A stretch of DNA of 64,000 bases from Ziziphus jujuba (taxonomy: Eukaryota > Streptophyta > Magnoliopsida > Rosales > Rhamnaceae): positions 22,319,001-22,383,000 of the forward strand of contig NC_083389.1 in NCBI RefSeq assembly GCF_031755915.1, in the 5' to 3' direction. The notes below the pieces were generated by a model. That model saw only the letters and a list, made by a program, of their open reading frames with translations. It had not been told where the DNA came from and ran no database searches. Of this stretch, positions 48,628 through 61,442 are shown piece by piece (the first letter of the stretch is position 1; each line of letters starts with the position of its first letter). The position numbers and the translations under genes are program-made.

Positions 48628-48651
48628 TTGTCCTCCTTCATGCCTTCATAC

Positions 48652-49684
48652 TATTGAAGTGTGCCAATTTTGCCATTTGATGGTGCATGTCACCGGCTAG
48701 CATGCACACCTTGGTATCAAATCCTTTCTTTTTATGAGTTTATATTTTTTGTATGTTTTTAATTGATGCAAGGTATATTTTGATAATGTTTTGTGCCTAA
48801 GTTATGTATGCAAAAGTATAGGCAAAATTATGCACAAAAGAGTAGGAATGTTATGCTTGAAATGCCTATGGTGCTGGATTCATAATTTCCAGCAACATAG
48901 TTCCACTATTTATCTTATATCTCAGGTTGCAAATGGATTTTTGGCTGAAATTTTGAGGGATGTCTACAGACATAAATAGAAGACTATGGTTCAAATTTCA
49001 GGTCAAAATAAAATGGTAAAGTCCATTTTCTATTCCAAACAGATTGCTGTATCTGATGGGCCCAATATGCAGAGTATGGGTTAGTTTTGGAGCTGTTTGG
49101 CCCATGATCCGGTTCCAAAACTTTCCTAGCTCTTGGAAAAATATTTACTGATGACCAAGGATGCTTCAAACTAAGTTTCATATGCAGATACAAAGGGGAA
49201 CTAAATAGGTGAAGCTAGTTTGGTTGTTTATCCAAACTAGTTAAACAATAGGAGCTTAGTTCAAACCATGTGCCACTTTTTACTATATTTGGACTAGACA
49301 TGTCGTAGCTGGTTTTTACCTCTTTTGTGTATGAAAAGTTAGGTGTTGACCATTTTACTTTTTAAATTTTAAATACTTTACTCATTTTGTAAGCTCACAT
49401 GCTTGGCATGTGTGAACTAGTTGTAATTTCAAGCTTATATTGCAAAATGAATGAAATGGCTACACATCCAAGCCTTATTTTCAAAAGCCAACGTGGTCCC
49501 CTTCTTCTTATCTCTTCTTCAATACCTTAGAACACTTTAGGAACCCTAAAAACCAGAAAACACCATAACCAAAACCTAAAAACACAACTCACATACAACC
49601 ATTCCCAAGAGCATCACCAAAAGCTTGCTTGTTGCTAACACTTCAAGCTAGCTTGCTCTTGGTCATAACCTTCTCACCCTAACA
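48652..49684 (+). repeat. C1 5' LTR
   Basis: It begins TATTGAAG, where the other LTR has TGTTGAAG, so the terminal TG is mutated. It ends CCCTAACA. The sequence parallels 53677-54710 throughout. Confidence 0.92.
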
Positions 49685-49687
49685 AAG

Positions 49688-49700
49688 TGGTATCAGAGCA
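49688..49700 (+). other. C1 primer-binding site
   Basis: TGGTATCAGAGCA, complementary to the 3' end of initiator-Met tRNA, 3 bp inside the 5' LTR. It matches the copia consensus exactly. Confidence 0.9.
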
Positions 49701-49818
49701 AGGCACATTTTTATGAGATTTGTGAGGTTTTTGGGCTGGTTCGTTCCTTGAGAGTGAAGAGATACTTGAAAGCACAAATATATTTTCACATTCCTTCATA
49801 CTTGAAAGAAACATTCAC

Positions 49819-52800
49819 ATGGCTTCTTCAAGTTTTTCAACTCCTTCTCCTCCTATCTTCAATGGGGAGAACTAAAACATTTGGAGTATCAAGATGCAAG
49901 CCTACTTGAAGTCTTATGGTCTTTGGGAGGTCACCATAAATTCCCAAGAACCCGAGCCTTTGAGACAAAGGGCAACGGTCAACCAAATCAAGCACCATGA
50001 GGAGGAATTGGCTAAAGGTTTCAAGGCTCTCACCGCCATTCATTCTTGTATTAGTGATACCATTTTCACAAGGATAATGGCATGTGAGAGTGCCAAGGAA
50101 GCTTAGGACAAACTTCAAGATGAGTTCCAAGGGAGTGCAAGGACAAGGCAAAGGCAAATCTTTAACCTAAGGAGGGAGTTTGAGACTATCAAGATGAAAG
50201 ACAAAGAAACGGTTAAGGAGTTCACCACAAGGCTTCTTAATATGGTGAATCAAATTAGGGTGCTAGGTGAAAGATTAAGTGACCAAAGGATTGTGGAGAA
50301 GGTGTTGGTCTCCTTGCCTGAGAGGTTTGAAGCTAAGATATCTTCATTGGAGGAGTCAAGGAACCTAAATGAAATTTCCTTAACCGAGTTGGTGAATGCC
50401 TTGCAAGCTACAGAGCAAAGGAGGAGGATTAGAGATGAAGAATCAATGGAGGCTGCATTTGTGTCTAAACAACATCAAAAGACACAAAATCAAAAGAAGA
50501 ACAAGCTTAAGGTCATAAAGGAGAAAGGTGAAACTAGCAAACCCGAGAGGAAGTCCTATGAACCTTGTCACCATTGCAAGAAGAAAGGTTATCATCCAAG
50601 AAGGTGTTGGTGGAGGCCGGATGCATTTTTCCATAAATGCCAACAAAAGGGTCATGTGGAGAGAGTATACAAGGCTAACAAGAAAGATAAGCAACAAGCA
50701 AATGTTGCTAAAGATAATGCAAGTGATAGTGAATTCGAAGAGTTGTTTGTTGCTACTTGTTTTAGTAGCATCAAGAATGATGAAGGATGGATCATTGATA
50801 GTGGAGCAACACACCATATGTCTCACAAGCATGAGTGGTTCACAAATTTGGATAGGAGCAGCCACAACAAAGTTAAAATTGAAAATGGAGCCTTGATGGA
50901 AGTGAAAGGCAAAGGAGATGTGGTGATACACACCACCAAAGGTATCAAAACTATCCATGATGTTCTTTATGTACCTTCTTTATGTGAGAACTTACTTAGT
51001 GTAGGTCAAATGCTTGAGAGCAAATATGTATTACACTTCTCAAACATGACATGCACTATAGTTGATCAACATGGAAATGAATTAATATGTGTTGGAATGA
51101 AGAACAAGAATTTTAGGTTGAATATGGATGAAAATGGTGCATCAGTTGCATTGAACACCAAAGTTGAGAACACCTCTCAACTTTGGCATAAAAGACTAGG
51201 CCATGCTAGCTTTAAGTTATTGGTAGGCACACATGAACTTGTTAGAGACATGCCATTGGTGGAGAAGCAAGAACATGTGTATGAAGTGTGTTAAAAAGGA
51301 AAGCATACTAGGCTAGCATTTCAATCTTGTTCTTGGAGATCAAAGGAGAAGCTAGGACTTATACATTCGGATATTTGTGGTCCTATGAGTGTTCCATCCT
51401 TAAATGGCAGCAAGTATTTCATAACTTTCATTGATGATTACTCAAGAATGTGTTGGGTGTATTTCCTTGAAAGAAAATCACAAGCTTTGGAGAAGTTTGT
51501 AGAATTTATGAAGTTAGTGCAAATCAATCCGGTTGCACTATAAAGGTGTTAAAGACGGACAATGGTGGGGAATACACAAGTGAGGCTTTCAAACAACTTT
51601 GTAAGGATCATGGTATAGTTCATCAATTCACTACACCATACACACCACAACAAAATGGTGTATGTGAAAGGAAGAACCGTACCATCATGGAGATGGCTAG
51701 ATGTTTGTTATTTGAAAGTGGTTTGCCAAAGAAGTTTTGGGCCGAAGGAGTTAATACATCCATCTACATCCAAAATACGCTTTACTCCAAGTCTTTGAGG
51801 AGTAAAATTCCATTTGAGCTTTGGTTTAGATATAAGCCTTCTCTTGATCATCTAAGGGTATTTGGAAGCATTTGTTACATCCTGGTACCACAAGAGAAGA
51901 GAGGAAAGCTTGATGAAAGGTCACAAGGTGGTGTCTTGGTTGGCTATAGTGATGTGACCAAGGGATATAGAGTGTATAACTTGGAAACCAAGAAACTTGT
52001 GATAAGTAGAGATGTGAAAGTTGATGAGGAAGCTAAATGGGTTTGTAGTAAGGAGGAGTTGACTAGTATGGATGAAGACAATCGGCTTGAAGCTCATGAT
52101 AACGATGAGGAATAAGGAAATGATGAAGGTGCTGCCCATGATGATGAATATGATGAGAATGAGCTAGAAATCTCCATAGGGGCTGATTTGGAGATTGGTG
52201 ATGGTGTGAGAGGCACAAGACGTCTTAATGAGATTTATGAAAGGTGTAATGTGGCATTGAGTGATCGAATCAACGTCCATGAGGCTATGACAAGAAAAGA
52301 GTGGAGACAAGCCATGCAAGATGAAATCGATGTGATAAACAAGAATGACACTTGGAGCTTGGTAACAAAACCGAAGGGAAAGAATGCTATTGGGGTGAAA
52401 TGTATCTTTAGGACCAAGTACAATCCGGATGGGTCCATAAATAAGCACAATGCAAGGCTTGTTGTCAAAGGATATGCACAACAAGCCGATGTGGATTATG
52501 GAGAGATTTTTGCACCGGTTGCAAGGATGGAAACCATAAGACTTCTCCTTGCAATTTCGGCACAAAAGTCTTGGAAAGTATATCACCTTGATGTGAAGTC
52601 AGCCTTCTTGAATGGAATATTGAAGGAGGAGGTCTATGTTATGCAACTCGAAGGTTTTGTGAAGAAAGGAAGTGAAGAGAAGGTATACAAGCTACACAAG
52701 GCCTTGTATGGCCTTAAACAAGCTCCTAGGGCATGCTATGCCAAGATAGATGGTTTTTTGACAAAGTATGGATTTAGGAGGAGTCCTAATGAGCCTACAT

Positions 52801-53682
52801 TGTATATTAGGATTCATGGTTGCATGGTGTTGGTGTCTCTTTATGTTGATGACCTCCTAGTGATTGGTGGTAATGAGAAAGAAGTGAGTAATTTCAAAAG
52901 TGAGCTAGAATTGAACTTTGAGATGTCTAGCCTTGGAGAGATGAAATACTTTCTTGGAATTGAAGTTGTCCAATCATCCAAGGGCATCTTCATATCTCAA
53001 GAAAGCTATGTGAAGGAGTTGCTCAAGAAGTTTGACATGGAGGATTGTAATAGCGCTGCCACACCTATGAATGAAGGCACCAAGTTGGTGAAGGATGATG
53101 ATTCTCCAAAGGTAAATCCTTCCATCTATAGAAGTTTAATTGGTAGCCTTTTATATGTATGCTCTACTAGACCGGATATCATGTTTAGTGTGGCTGTTTT
53201 GTCAAGATTTATGTATAGTCCATCACAAAATCATCTTAGTTATGCAAAAAGAATCCTAAGGTATTTGAAAGGTACTAGTGATTTTGGTATATGGTACAAG
53301 GATGGCATGAATGAAGCTTTGCTTGGTTATAGTGATAGTGATTGGGCTGGTTCTTTGGATGATAGCAAGAGCACATCGAGCTACATTTACACTCTTGGAG
53401 GACTTGAGCTTGAAGCAAGAGGAAGCCACGGTAATATTGTGTGACAATACTTCAGCAATAGCAATTGCACAAAATCCAGTCCAACATAGGAGGACCAAGC
53501 ACATACCGGTCAAGTATCATTCCTTAAGGGAATTTGAAGCAAGTGGTGAAGTGAAGTTGGAGTATGTGACTTCCGAGGAGAACTTGGCGGATATCTTCAC
53601 CAAGCCATTGGGAAAGAAGAGATTTGAGATATTGAGAGGACTTTTCAATGTCTCATACAAAATTGCTAAGGAGGAGTGTTGA
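49819..53682 (+). pseudogene. C1 gag-pol polyprotein, multiple lesions
   Basis: Gag starts at MASSSFSTPSPP. In-frame stops occur at 49873-49875 and 50104-50106. Two tandem zinc knuckles follow (CHHCKKKGYHPRRC, then a second at about 50635-50670 with its last Cys lost), then protease IIDSGATHHMS at about 50791-50830. A stop at 51292-51294 interrupts the pre-integrase/integrase region, where HSDICGP carries the first catalytic Asp. A frameshift lies at about 51510. Integrase resumes with KTDNGGEYTS, and another stop occurs at 52113-52115. RT is well preserved (LYVDDLLVIGG). RNase H lacks about 40 codons at about 53399, with a frame change, removing the segment that follows the SDWAGS Asp. The frame ends ...AKEEC, with the Cys codon and stop inside the 3' LTR. 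Confidence 0.9.
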
Positions 53683-54710
53683 AGTGTGGCAATTTTGCCA
53701 CTTGATGGTGCATGTCACCAGCTAGCATGCACACCTTGGTATCAAATCCTTTTCTTTTATGAGTTTATATTTTTTGTATATTTTTAATTGATGCAAGGTA
53801 TATTTTGATAATGTTTTGTGCCTAAGTTCTTTATGCAAAATTATAGGCAAAATTATGCACAAAAGAGTAGGAATGTTATGCTTGAAATGCCTATGGTGCT
53901 GGATTCATAATTTCCAGCAACATAGTTCCACTATTTATCTTATATCTCAGGTTGCAAATGAAGTTTTGGGCTGAAATTTTGAGGGATGTCTACAGACATA
54001 AATAAAAGACTATGGTTCACATTTTAGGTCAAAATGACATGGGAAAGTCCATTTTCTATTCCGAATAGATTGCTATATCTGATGGACCCAGTATGCAGAG
54101 TATGGGTCAGTTTTGGAGCTGTTTGGCCTATGATCCGGTTCTAGAACTTTCCTAGCTCTTGGAAAAATATTTATTGATGACCAAGGATGCTTCAAACCAA
54201 GTTTCATAAGCAGATACAATGGGGAACTAAGTAGGTGAAGCTAGTTTGGTTGTTTAGCCAAACTAGTTAAGCAATAGGAACTTAGTTCAAACCATGTGCC
54301 ACTTTTTACTATATTTGGAATAGACATGTTGCAGCTGGTTTTTACCTCTTTTGTGTATGAAAAGTTAGGTGTTGACCATTTTACTTTTTAAATTTCAAAT
54401 ACTTTACTCATTTTGTAAGCTCACATGCTTGGCATGTGTGAACTAGTTGTAATTTCAAGCTTATATTGCAAAATGAATGAAATGGCTACACATCCAAGCC
54501 TTATTTTCAAAAGCCAAAGTGGTCCACTTCTTCTTATCTCTTCTTCAATACCTTAGAACACTTTAGGAACCCTAAAAACCAGAAAACACCATAACCAAAA
54601 CCTAAAAACACAACTCACACACAACCATTCCCAAGAGCATCACCAAAAGCTTGCTTGTTGCTAACACTTCAAGCTAGCTTGCTCTTGGTCATAACCTTCT
54701 CACCCCAACA
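53677..54710 (+). repeat. C1 3' LTR
   Basis: It begins TGTTGAAG directly after the purine tract AAGGAGGAG and ends CCCCAACA. It carries the last Cys codon and TGA stop of pol in its first six bases. Confidence 0.93.
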
Positions 54711-54935
54711 CATATCCACAGCCTTCAATGCTTAATATTGTTGCCTATTTTGATTCTTCCCTAGCAAAACTCTTGCATTCTTGATTGATAAGCGTCTCTC
54801 GGCTAAGATCATTCAATGCTACTTTAAACTTCCTTGCACGAGCTCTAGTAGTTGGTCAAATTGGCAACTCCAATGGTTCAAGACTCCATCTTTGAGTGCT
54901 ATCATGATGATCCTCATTAAGAATGCTAATGTTGA
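54711..54935 (-). pseudogene. G3 pol C-terminal fragment
   Basis: On the minus strand the sequence reads PLELPI, a stop, then PTTRARARKFKVALNDLSRE and further residues to a stop near 54735. This GPxTRARAxxFKxALN wording is the C-terminal tail of plant gypsy polyproteins and corresponds to PITRAQTRRLK in G2. It was separated from its polypurine tract and LTR (48628-48651) by the C1 insertion. Confidence 0.75.
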
Positions 54936-55029
54936 AAAGCTTATTATTTGTGAAAAGTTTAATGGTAATATGCATTTCAAAAAAGTTGTGAAAAAGTAGA
55001 AAAATTTTAAGTTTTGTCCACATAGAATT

Positions 55030-55598
55030 TCATTTTTGGATTATCCTTCCTTAGTTACACTTCCATTGCTTTATCCTTTCAAATAGAGAAGACTGATAAT
55101 GATGCTCGATTCTCTAAATTCTTAGAGATTTTCATGAAAGTTCAAATTAATATATCTTTGGTGGAAGCTTTACAATAAATGCCTATTATGCAAAGTTCAT
55201 GAAGGAGATTATCTTGAAGAAAAAGGAAGATTAAGGATCATGAAACTATTATGCTTATGAAGGAATGTAGTGCTAATTTTTAACAAAAGTTACCTCAAAA
55301 CCTTAGGGATCTAGGTTCATTTAGTATTCCTTGTGTTATTGGAGATATGACCATTGAGAAGGCATTATGTGATCTAGGAGCATGGATAAATCTTATACCA
55401 CTTTCTATTTTTAAGAACAATGGTCTTGGAAAAATGCAACCTACCAAGATGACTCATCAAATAAAGGATAGATCTATTACAAATCCTCATGCTATTATTG
55501 AGGATGTCCTTATGAAGGTCGGTAAATTCATCTTTCCGGTGGATTTTATCATTCTGAATATGGAATTTGATATAGAAGTTCCAATTATTTTAGCTTAA
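55030..55598 (+). pseudogene. Athila/Tat-like gypsy gag-protease fragment
   Basis: On the plus strand, frameshifted and stop-containing pieces read ARFSKFLEIFMKVQINI, then KECSANF, LRDLGSFSIPC, then CDLGAWINLIPLSIF. An 83-codon open tail (55347-55598) contains IEDVLMKVGKFIFPVDFIIL and EVPIILA. These are the linker and aspartic protease of Athila/Tat-type gypsy elements. The catalytic motif is DLGA, as is usual in that group. RT is not found downstream: the sequence leaves pol after the protease. Confidence 0.8.
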
Positions 55599-56270
55599 TT
55601 ATTTGTTTGGTTTCTCAACCTTTTCGTCATTCTCTCATATGTTTTCTTATCCTTTTGTATGAAAAGCTTCAATTTTGATTTTTAAAGAATAATTGTAAAA
55701 TATTGAAGTTGAGCTTATTTTGAGTAATTAATTAAGAGACAAGCAATATGCATGAAAATAGAGCGCTAATGAAGCTAGGAGTTGGCGTGCTTACATAATG
55801 GAAAGGTGACACACAAATATGAAACTCTTAGGTGGAAAATTCAACAAGCTTGGCATGCACACCTTCTTTAAAAAGTGTACATGCCAAATTTTGTTAAAGC
55901 AGAGTGAATGGCATTCCCACCTTCTCTAGTGCATGTCCATGCCAATTCTCCTTGATCCTACAAATAAGGACTTTCTTGGAGCCTAAATGTTGACTTTGGT
56001 TGCTCAAGACTAAGTCAGTAAAGGGTCATATGACTTGTATATGACTAAATTTATAAATACTCTTATGATCTTAATCAAAGAAAGATTTAATTATCTATAA
56101 TAAATATTAGAGATGCTCTTGAGAAATAGCTATATATATTTTCCTAAAGAGGCAAGACCTTTAAAGAAAAAGAATAAGAGCCTTCTAGAGTAATTCAAAA
56201 ACACCACAATTTATAGTAAATGGTTTTCTTAGAGAAAGAAGTTTTAGTGTTCGAAGTTCTTGAAAAGCCA
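55599..56270 (+). other. Probable LTR-derived DNA left of element C2
   Basis: Non-coding. A TTATAAATACTC TATA-like site at about 56052-56063 precedes a leader-like stretch. It continues, after removal of C2 and one AGCCA, into 62463 onward (TTGAAAAGCCA then AAGGTTTTGGG). This resembles an old LTR or leader of a gypsy element, but no ends were defined. Confidence 0.4.
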
Positions 56271-57272
56271 TGATGGAATTTGGTGTAGGTTTATGTTGTT
56301 GTACCCTAGAGCACAATCATTCAAGGTGTTAGTCAAGAATAATTGTTGTTGGTTCTTGGTTCTTGATTTTGTTTTTTGGGTTTGTTAAGGTTTTGTTTAT
56401 GGTTTTAATGGAGGTTTGGGGTTCTTTAGAAGGTTGTTAGCTTTTGGGAAGAAGAAGAAAACAAATGTAGTAGTTGAGAGAGAGAGAGAGAGAGAGAGCC
56501 AAAATTGTTGTTTTTCAAAATATTTGAATATTACTTCCTCAACGTTTTCATTACAATTTTCATACTTTTAAATACATCAAAAAGACAATAAGACATGCTG
56601 CCATATTGAGCAATAAATACAAAAGCATTAAAAGTAACCAACCAAGCTAAACTACCTCAACTAACTCTAATTAATGTGCTGGGCATGCAAGAAACCTTCT
56701 TTAATGGGCAGTTTAGCTTGTCTGAGGCATTTGAATTTGAAAACCAGCTCCATTTGACTTGAAAATTGGAGGGAAGCCTTTTTGAATATTAAACTGTATT
56801 CTAGCCAAAAATAAGATAAAACAAAGAAGTCCATTTACCCATTCAAAAATAATCAAACCCGAGGCAGTTTTGTCCAGATTTCTGGGCAACAAAACTGCAC
56901 AAGGGTCAGATTGTTTAGGGCTTAACTCAGCCTTCCCAGCTCCAAATTGGGCCATTCTTTTTGCTGCTGCTTCCTATGAGTTTCTAGTTTATTATATCCA
57001 AAATTCAGATCCAAATCCCAAATATTCATCAAACGGCATCCAAGGAAGTGGACTTATGTTGCTGGAAATACAATTCCAGCAACTAGACAAAAAGCCCTTA
57101 AGCTTAGTTAATGAACTTAGGGCATTACAAAAAGGATATTGTTCTTAAACATCACAAGATAAAAAAAAATGCATAAACATAAATAATGTTTGGTCTTTGA
57201 TGTTGCAAAATAAAGAGTGCAAGTGTAACCGAACTACCTTGCACATTGTGGCAAGATCACCACATTTCAACA
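56271..57272 (-). repeat. C2 3' LTR
   Basis: In plus orientation it starts TGATGGAATTTGG and ends CATTTCAACA. It has the same length as the other C2 LTR, differs at scattered sites, and includes a (GA)n tract at about 56477-56498. Confidence 0.93.
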
Positions 57273-60200
57273 CTCCTCCTTGGTGTTCTTGCTTGAAATA
57301 TTGAGAAGCTTCCTCAAGGTCTCAAATCTTGCTTTTGGAAGTGGATTGGTGAAGAAATCTGCAAGGTTATCTTCGGTCTTGATATATTCCAAGCTTACTT
57401 CTCCATTTTCTTCAAACTCTCTCAAAGAGTGATACTTCACCAGTATGTGTTTTGTCCTTCCATGTTGAACGGGGTTCTTGGCTATTGATATGGCTGAAGT
57501 GTTGTCACATTTGATGATGGTTGAACCCTCTTGAGGATAACCAAGGTCCTCCAATAATTTCCTAAGCCAAATGCATTGATTTGCACATGAAGAGCAAGCA
57601 ATGTACTCGGCTTCGGCGGTGCTTTGAGCGGTTGTTGCTTGCTTCTTTGCATTCCATGAGAATGGTCCACTACCAAGTGAGAAAAGATATCCTGAAGTGC
57701 TCTTCATATCATCCAAGCATCCAGCCCAATCACTATCCGAATAGGCCATTAATCTCATCACATCTTGCCTATCATACCAAACTCCAAAGTCTTGTGTTCC
57801 TTTTAAGTATCTAAGAATTCTTTTGGCACCTACAAAATGATATTGGGATGGTGCTTGCACATATCTAGACAAAACACATGTGGCATGCATAATATCCGAT
57901 CTTGATGAACATACATAGAGCAAACTTCCTATCATGCTTCTATATAGGGTCGGGTTTACCTTTGGTGTGCCATCCTCCTTCTTGTATTTGTCTCCTTGGC
58001 TCATTGGTGTTGACATTGGCTTGCATTCATCAAGGTTGAACTTTTTCAAAAGATCTTTGATGTATTTCTCTTGAGATATGAAGATACCCCTAGAGCATTG
58101 CATCATTTCCACTCCAAGGAAGTAATTCATTTCCCCAAGGCTTGACATGTCAAACTCCTTTTCAAGTTCATTTTTCAAAACTTCCACATTCTTTTCATTT
58201 TCACCCATGACCAACAAATCATCCACATAGAGTGAGATAACAACCATGCCTTCTTCATTCCTTATGTATAGTGTTGGCTCATTTGAACTCCTCCTAAAGC
58301 CTTGGTAGATCAAGTAACCATCAATCTTGCCATACCAAGCCCTAGGTGCTTGCTTTAACCCGTAAAGTGCCTTGTGTAGATGGTAGATTTTGTCCTCATG
58401 TCCTTGAACAATGAAGCCCTCAGGTTTCTTGACATAAACCTCCTCTTGAAGCACACCATTCAAGAAAGCCGACTTTACATCAAGGTGGTACACCTTCCAT
58501 GACATTGAGGCTGAGATGGATAGGATGAGCCTTATGGTCTCCATTCTTGCAACCGGTGCAAACGTCTCTCCATAATCTACACCCGCTTGTTGTGCATAGC
58601 CTTGTGCCACAAGCCTTGCCTTGTGCTTGCATATTGTTCCATCCGGGTTGAACTTGGTCCTAAAGATCCACTTTACACCAATTGGTTTCTTGTTTTTAGG
58701 TTTAGAAACCAAAGACCAATTTCATTCTTTTCTATCATATCCATTTCGGTTTGCATGGTCTCCATCCACTCTTTCTTTTGCATAGCTTCTTGAGCATTGG
58801 TAGGATCACTTAAGGTAACATTGCACCTTTCATATATTTCGGACAATGGCCTTTCTCCTCTAACACCATCTCTAATCTCCAATTCGGCTCCAATGGTCTC
58901 AAGTGCATCCTCTTCATCATCTTCATTTCCTTCATTGTCATTGTCATTGGTTTCTTCTTCTTCATCATCCAACCGAGCATTATCTTCATGGACAAGAAGC
59001 TCTTCCTTTGTCCAATCCCATACAGTATCTTCATCAATCCTCACATCCCTTGTTACCACAAGTTTCTTGGTTTCCAAGTTGAAAACCATAAAACCTTTGG
59101 TAACCTCACTAAAGCCGACCAAGATGCCCACATTTGCCCTTTTGTCAAGCTTATCTCTCATGTGTGGATGAACATGGAGAAAACAAACACTTCCAAAGAT
59201 TTTTATGTTGTCCAAAGATGGTTTTTCTCCATACCATATCTTATAGGGTGTCTTGGACTCATTAGCTTTGGTGTATGCTCGGTTTTGGATGTAGCTAGCC
59301 GTGTATATGGCTTCGGTCCAAAACCTCTTTGGCATGTTCTTCTCATGTATCATGCACCTTTCCATCTCCATCAAGGTCCTATTTTTTCTCTCACAAATAC
59401 CGTTTTGTTGTGGTGTGTATGGTGTTGTAAATTGATGCACCATTCCATTTTCTTTGCAAAAATCCTCCATAGCCAAGCTTGTATATTCTCCATCATTGTC
59501 AGTTCTCAAGCACTTCATCTTGCATTGCTTTGGGTTTCCACCATCTTCTTGAATTCTATGAACTTCTCAAGCACTTGTGACTTGGTTGTTAGAAAATATA
59601 CCCAACAGATCCTTGAGTAGTCATCAATGAAGGTTAGGAAGTACTTACAACCTCCAATTGATGACAAACTCATCGGTCCACACACATCCAAATGGACTTG
59701 CTCAAGCTTCTCCTTAGCTTTCCATGAATCGGCTTTAGTGAATGGAAGCCGTGTGGATTTCCTTAGTTGGCATACATCACATAGGCTTCTCATCTCCTCA
59801 ATCTTTGGCATGTCCTTCATAATGGCATTGGTGTTTTTCATGGCACCATATCTAGAATGCCCAAGCCTTTTATGCCAAAGTTGAGAAATGGACTCCACTT
59901 TGGTTTTTAAGGCTTGTTCATTCTTAACTAGGTCCAATCTATAGCTTTTGTCCTTCAATGGTACCTTAAACAGCTCATTACCACAAGCATCATATATAAT
60001 ACATCCATCTTTTGCAAAATTTAAAGCAAAGCCTCTTTCTACCAACTGTGCTACACTAAGCAAGTTTTCACACAAACTAGGAACATATAGCACATCTTTT
60101 ATAATTTTGGTACCTTCCTTGGTGTTCAAGAACACCTCTCCTTTGCCTTCTACTTCCATGAACCAGCCATCACCAATCTTCACTTTGGTTTTGTAGTTTC

Positions 60201-61252
60201 GGTCAAGCTCCATAAAACCATCCTTTTGGAAACTTATGTGGTGTGAGCAACCACTATCCACAAGCCAACCGAGAACACTACTTGTGGCCTTAAGGCATGT
60301 GGCCACAAATAGGTTCTCGGCTTCTTCATTAACCACATTGGCTAGTTGTCTCATTTGCTTGCATACTTTGGCAATGTGGCATTTTCCTCCACATCTTTCA
60401 CAAGATGCATCTGGCCTCCAAAAGCGCTTGGATGGTGGATGTCCAAGCTTCTTGCAATGAGGGCAAGCTGGATGCCCTCCTCGGTTTTGATGGCTTTGTT
60501 GTTGTTGTTGTTGATTCCATCCACTTTTGTTGTTGTTTGTGTTGTTGTTGGTTGTAAAACCAGTTTGGTTGGTGTTATTGCTCTTCCTTCCTTTATTCTT
60601 CTTTTTGTTGGTGGACACCATAGAATGCACTCTCTATGGTCTCCTCCTTTCTAATGGCTCTCCTTTGTTCGGTTGCTTGAAGAGCATTGATGAGCTCACT
60701 CAAGGTTATTTCACTAAGATTCTAGATTCTTCAAGAGAGGAAATCTTAGCTTCAAACCTTTCGGGTAAGCTCACCAACTACCCTTTGATCGGTCAATTGC
60801 TCACCAAGGACCCGAATTTGATTTACCACTTTGAGCATCCTTTCCGTGAAATCCTTGACAAGCTCATTCTCCTTCATCTTCAAGGTCTCAAACTCTCTTC
60901 TTAGGTTTAAAACTTGTATTTGCCGAGTTCTAGTATTTCCATGGAACTCCTCTTGAAGCTTTATCCAAACCTCTTTAGCACTTGTGCATGACATTATCCT
61001 TGTAAAAATGGAATCACTCACGGAGGAATGCAAGGCAGTGAGGGCCTTGAATCCCTTGGCAACTTCGGCCTCATGTGCATTTCTTTGTGCTTGGGTTGCA
61101 TTAGCTCTCAACTCTTCCACTACATAACCTTCTTCTATGACTTCCCATAAACCAAAGGCTTGAAGGTAGGCTTTCATTTTTATACTCCAAATGGAATAGT
61201 TTTGGCCTTCAAACTTAGGTGGTATTGGGGTTGCAAAGGATTGTGAGGCCAT
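57267..61252 (-). pseudogene. C2 gag-pol polyprotein, frameshifted
   Basis: Gag begins MASQSFATPIPP (61252) and is open to 60752; small deletions around 60680-60790 break the frame. The next open piece (60630-59515) has an Asn/Gln-rich stretch, a first zinc knuckle with its last Cys replaced by Arg, a second intact knuckle (CERCGGKCHIAKVC), protease LVDSGCSHHIS, the GAG-pre-integrase region (HKRLGH...C..C) and the integrase start (LDVCGP). A one-base frameshift at about 59530 leads to integrase LRTDNDGEYTS and then an acidic linker. Another at about 58690 leads to RT-RNase H (58712-57267, 481 codons), which is fully open, with YVDDLLVMG in RT and SDSDWAGCLDDMKSTSGY, AEAEY and DNTSAI in RNase H. 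The frame ends KEEC, with its stop inside the LTR. Confidence 0.92.
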
Positions 61253-61442
61253 TTGAAAAAATGGTTTTTTGAAAAGTTCTGAAAAATGGACACAAGAACA
61301 AGCTCTCGGGTGGTGGTGTTTTGGTGAGTTTCAACTAGCCTTTTTGGGAGGTTTTGGTTTCGGTTGGAGGGCTTTAGGTGGGGGATCCTCTTACAAATAA
61401 AATGGTCTAGGTTGAAAGCTCACAAGGTCCTAAGAAATTATA

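Larger units (their letters stand above)
48652..54710 (+). mobile_element. Ty1/copia element C1, complete structure, coding region broken
   Basis: Two LTRs of about 1,033 bp, a canonical PBS, gag-pol, and a polypurine tract (AAGGAGGAG at 53668-53676) in the order of an intact copia element. Flanks CATAC (48647-48651) and CATAT (54711-54715) are a probable 5-bp target duplication with one change. The element sits between the polypurine tract and the pol C-terminus of gypsy element G3, so it is younger than G3. The LTRs differ at scattered sites, roughly several per hundred bases in the part I compared. Confidence 0.92.

Noticed and set aside
50443..50958. Minus-strand 171-codon open frame inside C1
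   Set aside because: Antisense to the gag-protease region; Phe/Leu-rich without motif.
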